Part shown: positions 52,325-61,500 of the stretch, piece after piece
Layout of the letters: each line of letters begins with the position of its first letter
Position numbering within the stretch: the first letter of the stretch is position 1
Origin: Chitinophagaceae bacterium UBA1930
GTDB taxonomy: Bacteria; Bacteroidota; Bacteroidia; Chitinophagales; Chitinophagaceae
Assembly: GCA_002337145.1 (NCBI GenBank)
Contig: DDFK01000001.1
Span: forward strand, 899,501 to 963,500
Length of the DNA stretch: 64,000 nucleotides
Direction: 5' to 3'
Position numbers and translations under genes: made by a program
Notes under the pieces: generated by a model
Database searches by the model: none
Told to the model about the DNA's origin: nothing
Seen by the model: only the letters and a program-made list of their open reading frames with translations

Positions 52325-54004
52325 TTAATTATTCCTTTTTACCTTTTGTGCTGCAACAAATTTTTCAAATTCAATTAAAGAAAAACTACTAAGGTTCTGT
52401 TCTTTAGTCAGCCCAGCTTTTTGTGCAACCAGTACACCATACTTGCAATCATTGTATCCATCAATGGTATGTGCATCCGGGTCAATTGAAATCATTACAT
52501 TTTTTTCCAAAGCATATTCAATCCAACGCCAGTCAATATCCAAACGCCTTGGGTGTGCATTCAGTTCAACTACTACATTGTTGGCAGCACAGGCATCAAT
52601 AATTGTTTTATGGTTTACAGGGTAACCATTCCTGCTCAATAGTAACCTCCCTGTCATGTGGCCAAGAATGCTAGTAAACGGATTTTGGATTGCATTCATT
52701 AAACGCATCATTGCCTTTTCTTCTGTCATTTTCAGGTTGGAGTGAACAGAAGCAATGACTATATCAAAAGTTGATAAAATAGCGGTATCATAATCCAGGC
52801 TACCATCACCCAAAATATCGCTCTCTATGCTTTTAAAAATTTTGAAAGATGGATATTTTGCATTCAATTCATCAATCTCGCCATGCTGTGCCATAACCCT
52901 TTCCACTTGCAGGCCCTGGGCATAAGCTGCAGTTTTGCTATGATCGCTGATTACCAAATATTCAAAACCTTTATCTATACAGGCCTTTACCATTTCTTCC
53001 AATGTGTTCTGCCCATCGCTCCATTTACTATGGCTATGTATAATGCCTTTTATATCTGTGGGCTCAATAACTATTGGCAATTGATTTTGCAAAGCCAATT
53101 CAATCACATTGTCACCTTCCCTTTCAAAAGCAGGAATAAAGGCACAGTTGCAATCTTCAAAAATTTCTTCTTCGCTGCTATATGGATTGGCCGCATCCCA
53201 ACCGGTTGTTTCCATCCATGTCTTTAAAAACTCTTGGCTGCAGCTTGTAGCAAACAATTGATTGTACAACTGTTCCTCATCGCAACAAAAGAAGCCAAGC
53301 GTTACATTCTCTTTTCCTTTAAAAGAAATATAACCTGTTTCATCAGTTACCACTACATAATTATTGGCCGCAAAATATACTTGCAGCTCATCACTTGAAG
53401 CAGTAGTTACCCATTCCAGTTTTTCAATTACTTCCAGTTGCCTCCTAAAAGCACCTGTTACAATAAATTCTGCTTCAGCAAATGTTTCTTTCAATTTTTC
53501 ATCAACAAGCAAAGTATAGTTTTCTATTTGTTGATATAGATAGCTACCCAATGTGCCCAAATAAAACTCAATCGATTCCTTTACGCCCTGTTGTGTCTTT
53601 TCGCCAAAACCTTTATATAAGGTCAAGCGGTTCTCATCACAGGCATATAATAGTTCGCCCAATGTTTCAATTTCCATCTGCTTCCAAATGGTAGATATTT
53701 TTTTAGGACCTATACCTTTTATGTTCAGCATCTCGATTACACCGGGCGGCGTTTTTAGAATATACTCTTGCAATGCAAGCATGGTCCCGGTTTGTAACTG
53801 TTCCAATACCTTATTACCAACAGATTCGCCGATGCCCTTTATATAAAATATTTTATCGGGTTCCACGGTTGACAATTGCATGGGCAGTTTCTCAATTGCA
53901 AATGCAGCAGAAGCGTACGATTTTGCCTTGAAACTATTGTCACCATGTATGTCCATCAATTTGGAGAGCAGGGAAAAATTGTCGGCGATTGCATCATTAT
54001 TCAT
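52325..54004 (-). CDS. PolX-like protein with degenerate polymerase site and intact PHP domain
   Basis: Protein of 559 aa. Order: helix-hairpin-helix N-terminal domain (FYIKGIGESVGNKVLEQL, LNIKGIGPKKISTIW), polymerase-X-like palm (residues 150-310), PHP domain (from residue 320). The palm motif that should read G-x-x-R-R...D-x-D has GAFRRQLEVIEKLEWV, so both catalytic Asp are missing. The PHP metal motifs IIHSHSKWSDG, VISDHSKTAAYAQG, IASVHSN and ISIDPDAH are kept, so nuclease or phosphoesterase activity remains likely, with a role in DNA repair. Confidence 0.92.
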   Translation of the reverse strand: MNNDAIADNFSLLSKLMDIHGDNSFKAKSYASAAFAIEKLPMQLSTVEPDKIFYIKGIGESVGNKVLEQLQTGTMLALQEYILKTPPGVIEMLNIKGIGPKKISTIWKQMEIETLGELLYACDENRLTLYKGFGEKTQQGVKESIEFYLGTLGSYLYQQIENYTLLVDEKLKETFAEAEFIVTGAFRRQLEVIEKLEWVTTASSDELQVYFAANNYVVVTDETGYISFKGKENVTLGFFCCDEEQLYNQLFATSCSQEFLKTWMETTGWDAANPYSSEEEIFEDCNCAFIPAFEREGDNVIELALQNQLPIVIEPTDIKGIIHSHSKWSDGQNTLEEMVKACIDKGFEYLVISDHSKTAAYAQGLQVERVMAQHGEIDELNAKYPSFKIFKSIESDILGDGSLDYDTAILSTFDIVIASVHSNLKMTEEKAMMRLMNAIQNPFTSILGHMTGRLLLSRNGYPVNHKTIIDACAANNVVVELNAHPRRLDIDWRWIEYALEKNVMISIDPDAHTIDGYNDCKYGVLVAQKAGLTKEQNLSSFSLIEFEKFVAAQKVKRNN

Positions 54005-54045
54005 AAAACAAAGTAAACGCTTGATAGGATAGCAGCATAAAAAAA

Positions 54046-54065
54046 GCCCCGAATAAATTCGGGAC
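54046..54065 (-). terminator. Terminator after the Ala/Lys-rich protein gene
   Basis: CCCGAAT/ATTCGGG stem with a 2-nt loop; on the minus strand it is followed by GGGGCTTTTTTTATG. It lies 29 bp past the stop. Confidence 0.75.
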
Positions 54066-54094
54066 TTAATTCTATTTTGCTAAATAGCTGAAGA

Positions 54095-54310
54095 TTATTT
54101 CTTCTTTGCAGCTGCTTTTTTAGGAGCGGCTTTTTTTGCAGCAGCTTTCTTAGGAGCAGCGGCTTTTTTAGGAGCAGCAGCTTTTTTAGGAGCGGCTTTT
54201 TTTGCAGCGGCTTTCTTAGGAGCAGCAGCTTTCTTTGGGGCAGCAGCTTTTTTAGGAGCAGCTTTTTTTGCAGCGGCTTTTTTAGGAGCGGCTTTTTTTG
54301 CAGTTGCCAT
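54095..54310 (-). CDS. Ala/Lys/Pro-repeat basic protein, histone H1-like tail
   Basis: Protein of 71 aa made only of Ala, Lys and Pro after MATA, in units such as KKAAPKKAAA and KKAAAP. It resembles the C-terminal tail of histone H1 and bacterial AlgP/HctB-like proteins, which bind DNA without sequence preference. The DNA itself is a direct-repeat array of about 12-15 bp units, prone to slippage, so length may vary between strains. It follows rpmA by 69 bp on the same strand. Confidence 0.8.
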   Translation of the reverse strand: MATAKKAAPKKAAAKKAAPKKAAAPKKAAAPKKAAAKKAAPKKAAAPKKAAAPKKAAAKKAAPKKAAAKKK

Positions 54311-54379
54311 GTTTTTTGAAATTTAATGGTTAGTTAATACCATAAAAATAAAAACATTTTTGTAACTACAAAATTTTTT

Positions 54380-54646
54380 TTAAGCAGTTGCTTCAACAGC
54401 ATCAACAGAAACGATTGTTTTATCGTTCTTTGTTTTCCTGAACTCCACTACGCCTGCTGTTAAAGCAAACAAAGTATAGTCTTTACCAACACCTACATTC
54501 TTACCAGGATGGTATTGTGTACCACGCTGACGAACGATGATGTTACCAGAGATTGCTGGTTGTCCACCAAATATTTTTACACCCAAACGTTTGCTGTTCG
54601 AGTCACGGCCGTTCTTTACACTGCCTTCACCTTTTTTGTGTGCCAT
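54380..54646 (-). CDS. rpmA: 50S ribosomal protein L27
   Basis: Protein of 88 aa. It starts MAHKKGEGSVKNGRDSNSKR, so there is no cleavable N-terminal extension. GGQPAISGNIIVRQRGTQYHPG and VGVGKDYTLFAL are typical. L27 reaches into the peptidyl-transferase centre. It forms a pair with rplU, 78 bp upstream. Confidence 0.97.
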   Translation of the reverse strand: MAHKKGEGSVKNGRDSNSKRLGVKIFGGQPAISGNIIVRQRGTQYHPGKNVGVGKDYTLFALTAGVVEFRKTKNDKTIVSVDAVEATA

Positions 54647-54724
54647 TGTATAAAATTTAAAAAGATAAAAACAACAAAACTAAAATGCATTTAAAGTTTT
54701 ATATGTTTCAACCTCTGTTCTTAA

Positions 54725-55030
54725 TTAAGCGATGCTTTCAATTTTGATTTGGGTATAGTGTGTCCTATGACCATGCTTTTTCCTGAAACCTTTTCTTCTT
54801 TTCATTTTAAAAGCTATCACTTTATCACCTTGAACCAAAGCCTTCACGATTTCTGCTGTAACAACTGCCTTAGCATTGCTACCTGCAGAAACAGTTCCGC
54901 CATTGTCTACCATCAATACTTCGTTGAATTCAACTTTGTCTCCGGTATTACCTTCCAGGTGAGGAACGAACAAGCTATCTCCTGCTTGAACTTTGAATTG
55001 CTGACCCGCGATTTTTACTACTGCTAACAT
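54725..55030 (-). CDS. rplU: 50S ribosomal protein L21
   Basis: Protein of 101 aa (MLAVVKIAGQQFKVQAGDSL, a strand-rich core, and the basic FKMKRRKGFRKKHGHRTHYT near the C-terminus). It binds 23S rRNA. First gene of rplU-rpmA, with a TACTTTTG promoter 22 bp upstream of the ATG. Confidence 0.97.
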   Translation of the reverse strand: MLAVVKIAGQQFKVQAGDSLFVPHLEGNTGDKVEFNEVLMVDNGGTVSAGSNAKAVVTAEIVKALVQGDKVIAFKMKRRKGFRKKHGHRTHYTQIKIESIA

Positions 55031-55051
55031 GTCTCTTGAAAATTAGGACGG

Positions 55052-55084
55052 CAAAAGTAAGACTCTGCAACGAAAAACTGCAAA
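55052..55084 (-). promoter_or_regulatory. Promoter of rplU-rpmA
   Basis: Minus-strand TTTG at 55084-55081, 21-bp spacer, -7 box TACTTTTG at 55059-55052, then GCCGTCC as at the rpsL promoter. The ATG is 21 bp further. Confidence 0.7.
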
Positions 55085-55103
55085 CAATTACTAAATAATT
55101 TCT

Positions 55104-55143
55104 CTCAAATCCGAAAAATAACCTTGCCGCTAGCGGATTTGAG
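55104..55143. repeat. Inverted repeat upstream of rplU
   Basis: CTCAAATCCG (55104-55113) and CGGATTTGAG (55134-55143) with CCGCTAGCGG nested on the inner edge. It lies upstream of the predicted rplU start of transcription, so it is more likely an operator or a terminator remnant than an rplU leader. Confidence 0.5.
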
Positions 55144-55326
55144 GGTTTGAGAGCTGTTTTTTTGAGGCCTGGCCTGGTATTTCAAACATGGAAAATCCTC
55201 TTTTTTGCCTGTTTACAATCCTTTTTTATACCTCAACTAGTAGAATTGTTCCCAAAAATACCCTTTACAACGTATTGCTCAGCCTGGGAAGAAAGTCAAT
55301 TTTTGTGGCAACCAAAATTCCACGAA

Positions 55327-55806
55327 ATGAAACCATATTTACTTGTTTTGCTGTTTGGTACACTGGTTCCCTGTTTTGCAAAAGCACAGGGAAGCACTTG
55401 CAGTGAATTTTATGCATTATTGAAAAAAGTGGATTCTTTGGACAGGATTGCCCTTCAACGTAAAGGCGACACTGCATTTCAACGGCAAGTAGTATTTGCC
55501 GAATACGACAAACTAACATTATGCCATGCAACGGGCAATAGCAACGGCGGCTGGATTGTTTTCCAATTCAACGAGCAATTGCAACCAATGGTTTTTGCAA
55601 ACCTGGAAGCCTGTACTGAACAGTATGCAAAAGAAATGAAGCTGTACACAAAATCCATTGCTGCAGACCAGCAAACAAAAGTGTATAAAAACAAAAAAGA
55701 CAAAGAAGCCATTTTTTTTATTGGTAGGGGTGCAATGGTTACAGACGAAGGCAAACTAAACAATAGCCAGCCCTACTTATTTATAAGGTATCACCTGTAC
55801 CTATAA
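55327..55806 (+). CDS. Small secreted protein of unknown function
   Basis: Protein of 159 aa from the ATG at 55327 (MKPYLLVLLFGTLVPCFAKAQ), a signal peptide; longer in-frame starts hide it. The mature part has four Cys (STCSEFY, LTLCHATG, LEACTEQY and one in the signal) and a strand GGWIVFQFNEQLQPMVF. No family recognised. Confidence 0.7.
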   Translation: MKPYLLVLLFGTLVPCFAKAQGSTCSEFYALLKKVDSLDRIALQRKGDTAFQRQVVFAEYDKLTLCHATGNSNGGWIVFQFNEQLQPMVFANLEACTEQYAKEMKLYTKSIAADQQTKVYKNKKDKEAIFFIGRGAMVTDEGKLNNSQPYLFIRYHLYL

Positions 55807-55875
55807 TATACCTTTATTTAAATATTGCTGTTGTCATGTTGTTCTCTTAGAAATGCATTGAACATTTTTAAAAAT

Positions 55876-55903
55876 AAAGTCATCCTATTATAAGGATGAC
55901 TTT
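55876..55903. terminator. Hairpin terminator
   Basis: AAAGTCATCCT/AGGATGACTTT, 11-bp arms, 70 bp after the secreted-protein stop. The T run is short, so it may act weakly. Confidence 0.6.
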
Positions 55904-56124
55904 GTATGGCACTTATAATTGGCCCCCCAATTTACAAGCCCGCTTCGGTTTAGATCAGTAGGATATATAATGCTATCTAAAATAATTTATTCCGCTTCAA
56001 TAGACTTTAAAATGAAGCCATATAAAGAAGGACTTTCATTTTTGCGAATCACCCATGTTGCGTTTATCGTTTTCTGTTTATAATGGAATCGTTAGCCAAC
56101 CTCCCTTTAAGGTTGCCTGTATAC

Positions 56125-56230
56125 TTAGTTCTACAAGCAACCATTTAAAGAGAGCCCATTGGAGGGATTGGATAATTGGATGTCCGGATTCAAAATAAAT
56201 ACATTGCCAGATTTTTGTTTGTAGAACTAA
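56125..56230. repeat. 106-bp segment with 16-bp terminal inverted repeats
   Basis: TTAGTTCTACAAGCAA at 56125-56140 and its inverse (one mismatch) at 56215-56230. The interior has no ORF. It could be a MITE-like remnant or a structured RNA. No target duplication seen. Confidence 0.45.
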
Positions 56231-56348
56231 TTCGACAAACAAAAAAGCCTCGAATATCTGCTTAGCTGATCAATAAAATACTAGGAGAACGTCTGGCAAA
56301 AAACACCTTACTATCAAGGTTATGCCAGCTCAAAATTTTTGAAAATAA

Positions 56349-56376
56349 AAAAGCCGACTAGTAATAGCCGGCTTTT
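56349..56376. terminator. Terminator after the tRNA-Leu 3' end
   Basis: AAAAGCCG/CGGCTTTT stem directly next to the tRNA 3' end, with A/T runs on both sides. It is the original terminator of the tRNA-Leu gene and remained at the left junction. Confidence 0.75.
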
Positions 56377-56377
56377 G

Positions 56378-56437
56378 TGCCCCAGGCGGGAATTGAACCC
56401 GCACTCGCATTGCTGTGAACAGGATTTTAAGTCCTGT
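56378..56437 (-). other. attL: 3' part of tRNA-Leu(UAA)
   Basis: On the minus strand it reads as the anticodon arm CAGGA-CTTAAAA-TCCTG (anticodon TAA), a long variable arm, the T arm GCGGG-TTCAATT-CCCGC, and the acceptor 3' strand CTGGGGC plus A; CCA is not encoded. The D arm and the 5' acceptor strand (expected GCCCCAG) are absent upstream. A tRNA fragment beside an integrase is the usual attL of an integrative element, with the rebuilt whole tRNA at the far end. Confidence 0.85.
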
Positions 56438-56590
56438 TAAATATGTATTCTATTGGTGTCTATTGTGCTGAAACCCTTTATTTACTGGCATTTTACTTTT
56501 TCATTAATTCACAAAAATACAACATAAAAGGCAAAATCCTCGACCAATCCTCGACCAGAGTTCCGTATCTTTAAGCATAAATTGAATGAT

Positions 56591-57832
56591 ATGGGCATTA
56601 AAATCGTCCTGCGTAAAAGAGAGAATGCCGATGGCACAAGACCTCTCATATTACAGGTATCTAAAAATAACAAAACATCGACCATCCATCTTGGCTACAA
56701 CATTCTTGAAAAGGACTGGGATGCCGAAGGACAAAGGGTCAGGAAATCACACGGCAATTCGACACGCCTTAACAACCTCATCCTTAAGAAGCTGTCCGAT
56801 GCAAACCAAACTTCCCTAGACCTTGAAATCAATAATGTTTTTGTTTCTTCAAAGGCAGTCAAACAGAAGTTAAAGCCGACTGGCGGCAGTGGCTTTTTTG
56901 ACCAAGCCGAACTATACCTCGAAAACCTGAAAGAACTTGGCAAGCACAATCAATATTCTGCCAACAAGCCACGCATCAGGAGATTTAAAGAATTTCTCAA
57001 AGACGATGACATTGCCTTTGCCGACATCACCGTGCCTTTGTTGGAACGGTTCAAGATTTATCTAAAGAAGAACCGTAAACGAACCGATACTAAAACCAAT
57101 TCGGAAAAGCCGATAACGGATAGAACCGTTATTAACCACTTGGCAGCAATCCGCTCGGTGTTCGGCTTTGCCGTTAAAACAGGCATGACCGAAAAACGCT
57201 TCTCTCCTTTCGGCTCTGACAAAATCACCATAAGGTTTCCGCAGTCATTGAAGATTGGGCTGACAGCCGAAGAAGTAAAGCGGTTGGAAGAACTGGAACT
57301 GCCAAAAGATTCCACGCCGCACCATGCCCGAAACCTATGGCTGGTCTCCTTCTATTTTGCAGGGATGCGTGTTTCAGATTTATTACGTTTAAAATGGTCT
57401 GACTTTCAAAACGACCGTCTTTATTATGCCATGGGTAAGAATGACAAAGCTGGCTCTTTAAAGATACCGCAAAAGGCTCTCGATATACTCAATACATATA
57501 AGAGAGAGAAGCCACAGCATGATTTGGTGTTTCCAGACTTGGAAATTCTCCATGACATGAACAATGCCTTTGAGGTGCAGAAGCGTATCGCTTCCGTTGT
57601 CCGCAAGATTGACGAGAACCTTTTCAAAGTAGCAAAACAGGTTGATATTGATAAGCCTTTAACGATGCACATTGCACGGCACACATTCGGCAACCTGTCG
57701 GGTGATAAGATACCTATTCAAATGTTGCAGAAGCTATATAGGCATTCATCAGTTACAACTACTATCAGCTATCAAGCGAACTTCATCCATAAGGATGCAG
57801 ATGATGCCTTGGATGCGGTGGTAGGATTCTAA
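56591..57832 (+). CDS. int: Tyrosine recombinase (integrase) of the integrative element
   Basis: Protein of 413 aa from the ATG at 56591; an in-frame TTG 9 bp upstream is an alternative start. N-terminal arm-binding domain (IKIVLRKRENADGTRPLILQ), SAM-like core-binding domain (residues 105-200), catalytic domain with Arg260 (FAGMRVSDLLRL), His360 and Arg363 (MHIARHTFG), His385 (YRHSSVTTT) and Tyr394 (ISYQANF). It belongs to the Bacteroidetes conjugative-transposon type. It sits 154 bp from the tRNA-Leu fragment, so it most probably catalyses recombination there. Confidence 0.95.
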   Translation: MGIKIVLRKRENADGTRPLILQVSKNNKTSTIHLGYNILEKDWDAEGQRVRKSHGNSTRLNNLILKKLSDANQTSLDLEINNVFVSSKAVKQKLKPTGGSGFFDQAELYLENLKELGKHNQYSANKPRIRRFKEFLKDDDIAFADITVPLLERFKIYLKKNRKRTDTKTNSEKPITDRTVINHLAAIRSVFGFAVKTGMTEKRFSPFGSDKITIRFPQSLKIGLTAEEVKRLEELELPKDSTPHHARNLWLVSFYFAGMRVSDLLRLKWSDFQNDRLYYAMGKNDKAGSLKIPQKALDILNTYKREKPQHDLVFPDLEILHDMNNAFEVQKRIASVVRKIDENLFKVAKQVDIDKPLTMHIARHTFGNLSGDKIPIQMLQKLYRHSSVTTTISYQANFIHKDADDALDAVVGF

Positions 57833-57837
57833 AAAGC

Positions 57838-58578
57838 CTATGCTACTACTTTGTCAGAAAAATCTAATAATAAGTGAAATATTGAGAATGGCAATTTCCG
57901 TCCATAGTTTCTTGAATGTTCCGATAAATATGCTCCATCAAAATTTTGGTTAGGTTTTAAACCACTCAATATCTTTAAAGTTGTTATTGTTGATGATGAA
58001 TTCAGTTTACTATTAATTTCATTAGCCACTTTTTTGTGAGTTAGTTTTTTGTTCTCGATGAATGCAAACTGTCCCTCGAATGGAATGCGTAAATCCTTAT
58101 ATTCCCTATCACAAAAATTCTGGATGTCACCCGTATAGCTGGTGCAATCGGACAAAGTATTTATTCGTTTACATTCAACGGCTAAATATAAATTTTCATC
58201 CTCTACAGCCCAATCATCCTTAAGCCCTAGATGGTTAATATAAATATCTATTTTATCAGGTTTATCTTTTCCATCGTTTAAATCCTTGTACTCTTTTGTT
58301 GTTTCACAAAGGAAATTCACATTATCTAATGAAGACATTCTTGTTTTCAATAGATGCTTATTTTTAACCAAATATTCATCAACAAGTTCCTTCTTTAAAT
58401 AATCTTCAAATGCATAAGTGGAATGGGATTTAACATCGGACTTACTATAAATTTTATCATTTGCCTTTAAGATTTGAAAGCACTCCACTACATACCACAT
58501 TATAGTGTTTATTCGGTCGTATGTTATTTTTGCAACGTCCTTTCTGTTTCGTATGAATTTAGTTGCATTAAGATGCAT
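57838..58578 (-). CDS. PD-(D/E)XK nuclease-like partner of the methyltransferase
   Basis: Protein of 246 aa. The nuclease core shows as a helix FEDYLKKELVDEYL, then KPDKIDIYI with Asp108/Asp111, and LYLAVECKRIN with Glu135-Cys-Lys137, the D...E-x-K arrangement. The C-terminal part (NFDGAYLSEHSRNYGRKLPF) is unfamiliar. Its first 11 bases overlap the end of the methyltransferase gene, so the two are coupled. It is probably the restriction subunit. Strongly AT-rich codon use compared with the chromosome suggests transfer. Confidence 0.75.
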   Translation of the reverse strand: MHLNATKFIRNRKDVAKITYDRINTIMWYVVECFQILKANDKIYSKSDVKSHSTYAFEDYLKKELVDEYLVKNKHLLKTRMSSLDNVNFLCETTKEYKDLNDGKDKPDKIDIYINHLGLKDDWAVEDENLYLAVECKRINTLSDCTSYTGDIQNFCDREYKDLRIPFEGQFAFIENKKLTHKKVANEINSKLNSSSTITTLKILSGLKPNQNFDGAYLSEHSRNYGRKLPFSIFHLLLDFSDKVVA

Positions 58579-61500
58579 GCTTAGGCTGTTTTAAATAATC
58601 TAATTCAGCGTTTTCTATTGCCCCTTTTATTTCAGCGACATCGTACCAAGCCCTTGCTCTATGCCAGCATTTATACTCATTAGGTTTGATGATATAAAAA
58701 GAGTTTTGCTCAAAGCCTTTGATGTCTTTCTGCACATGTAAGTCTTTAGATACTTGTGAAATAGAAATATTCTGGGCAAGAGCATTAAATATTTTCTTTT
58801 CATCCGTAATATCACTTATCAAGTTAAAATAACTTTTAGGCTTCTCCTTTTGAAAAACAAAGTTCATTGCAATAAAATGCTCAATCGGATAAACATCAAT
58901 TCTTAAAAACTCATCTTGATAAATGTTACTAAACTCGTTTGAAAAGACCTCTGCATACTTTCTAAGAATCTCATTATTATTATCATTATCTACCCTTTTG
59001 ATAATCTTATTTTGCTTGCTTTCTTGGAATTGATATCTTGAAATATCTAATACATAGTTGATTAAATCTTCCTCGTACCCCTCTACATGATATAACTTAT
59101 TAACAAGCTCATTAATCTTAGATAAAGTGGAAGTTGATTTAATTGGGTCGCCCATTTTGAATGGTGGGGCATAATGTGTTTGAAAAGGCAATAAAAACTC
59201 ATTAACGAGCTTTATCATCTCTCTTTCAACCTCTTTCTTTGGAACCTCAAATGGAAAGCGAAGGAACTCTTCATCGAACCTAATGGCAGGTCTCGTTCCT
59301 ACGCCCCACGCACATGATACATTAAAAATATAATACAAATATAAATCAGCAATCAGAAAGCCATACAAAGATTTAATTGGAACATCGTTTTTCCCTGTAA
59401 TTGCAAAAGAGCCTTTCTTGAAAACACTATCTTGTTCAGCAAATGAAATAACAGGCTTAGTCCAATCCTTACATTGTTCTTTAAGCAAAATTTTTGTGCC
59501 TTTAAAAATCTCGACTCTCCTGCCCCTTCCTAAATGAATATCCTCTTCATTCAAAACTTTGGTGGTATCAATTGGCGTGTAATATTCTCTTATCTCGTCA
59601 TTCTCGATAACTGGTAGATTAAGAAGTTCATAGTAAGGTTCAGCACCTTTTCCATTCGCTATCCCTGCTCCCTTAAATACATTTATCTCGTCCACAACAT
59701 CATTAACCTTACCCTTGATTTTTTCGAGCTTCTTTAAAAAGATAAAGTCTAAAGAATTACCGAACAAAGCAATTTTAAACATCCAATCATTATCAATAAA
59801 TAATGACTGTATAATGCGTTTTTGGTCAAATTTCTCAATAACCAAAGCTTTATAATACTTCGTAAACAGGTTTGCCTTTACGGATATATGTCTAACAATA
59901 TTTTTTAAGTAATCGTCCCCTTTTGCTAGGCGATAAAAAACTATCGAGGCTGGGCTTTCTTGTTGTTCAAACAAAGATTGCTTAATGGCTGAAAGGTCAA
60001 AGAATTCTTGAACGCAAAATGAGGTTAAGAAAGCATTTTTAAACTCTTTGGTCGTCAAAGAGACATTATAAAATATTGTACTTGTTGCGATTAAAGCCGA
60101 GATTGTTTTAGGCAACATGAATTCTTTTGAACGCAACAAAAATGATTGTGCTATTTCCAGTTCGCCCTTTATTTTCTTTGTATAAATTTGTTTATCATTT
60201 ACCCATTTTAGATGATTTTCTGATTTGTTTTTCTTCCAGGGTGGATTGCCCAAAATGAAATCCACTTCTTCTTTTTTAATAACCTCATTAAAAGCATTAT
60301 CTCCATTGAAAAAATCAGAACAGAATAAATTTTCATCTATTAAAATCGGGAAATGGAAATTATCAAGAATCGTTTTTGGGTCTTGATAGTCAAGAATAGC
60401 AATATAAATAGAGAAGCATGTTACTTTTAGAGCTTGTTCATTTATATCTATGCCAAATAAATTGTTTTCGGCAATTTCTCGCAACCGCACTTTACTAACC
60501 TTAAGGTCTTTATTGAGGGAAATCTCTCTATCAACCATTCTTCTAAAAGACTGGACAAGAAAAATTCCAGATCCTACCGATGGATCGAATACTTTACATT
60601 CAGCTATCTTTTTATTTTCTTTTTTTGAAAAGAACTTATCAAGAGTATTCGATAAAATATAGTCAACAAGAAAGGAAGGAGTATAAACTGCAGAATGTAA
60701 GGCCCTTGTTTCTGGGTCAATCAAAGCCTCATAAATTCCACTTATTAACTCTACAGGTATAATACTAAAGTCGAAGACTTCAAAATAAAAATCAAGTCCA
60801 TAAAATAAACTGCCTTCTGCTGGCATTTCGCCACTAAAAATGTTTGCTAAGTCGTTTGCTTGTTCTTTTGAGATTTGAAATTTGACATCTTTAAAAAGAA
60901 CACCATTAAACTTGTTATTTAAAACACTAAAAAAATCGTTCAGCTTTCTAGGCTTTTCAATTAACTGAATAAATGATTTTCTACGACTAAGTTTATCAGT
61001 TCCTTCAATATATGTTTCATCTAGCTTAACACCCCTATCAATCAGGTATCTAATAAAAATCAAACGCAAAATCAAAGTATTTGCTTTGTCGTCTGTAAGG
61101 TTATTTTCAAAATCTATGCGTGTTAAATTTTCTCTTACTGACTTAATATTTTCAAACAGTTTTTGACTGACACGTTTTTCTTTAATACTTTTCTTATAAT
61201 AGTTTAATTGTAGCCATCTCCAAGTCCCTCCACTTTGTAAATTCCAAAAAGAGAACTCTTTATTTCTCTCTTCCGTTGACATAGATATTTTTTCGAGCCT
61301 TTGACTTCTTTTATCGTAAGCAAAAGCATTGTAAATTTCTATGTCGTTATCTTTTATAATAAAAATAATCGGAGCTTGGTCGAAGGACCATACCTGTTTG
61401 TGTATCTCGTCTTCTCTGTGAACGTTACCACTTGTAAGGTCAAAAAATAAAATATAAGGCTGTGAGTTAAAAATATAAAAAGCTGTCGGTGAAATAATTC

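Larger units (their letters stand above)
55807..56348. other. Gene-free stretch before the tRNA fragment
   Basis: About 540 AT-rich bases. It holds the hairpin at 55876-55903 and the inverted-repeat element at 56125-56230. No convincing ORF on either strand. It is the chromosomal flank of the integrative element. Confidence 0.5.

Noticed and set aside
54095..54310. CRISPR-like array
   Set aside because: The short repeats are in frame and encode Ala/Lys/Pro units; there are no unique spacers.
56378..56437. Intact tRNA-Leu gene
   Set aside because: Only the anticodon arm to the 3' end is present; upstream bases do not form a D arm or the GCCCCAG acceptor strand.
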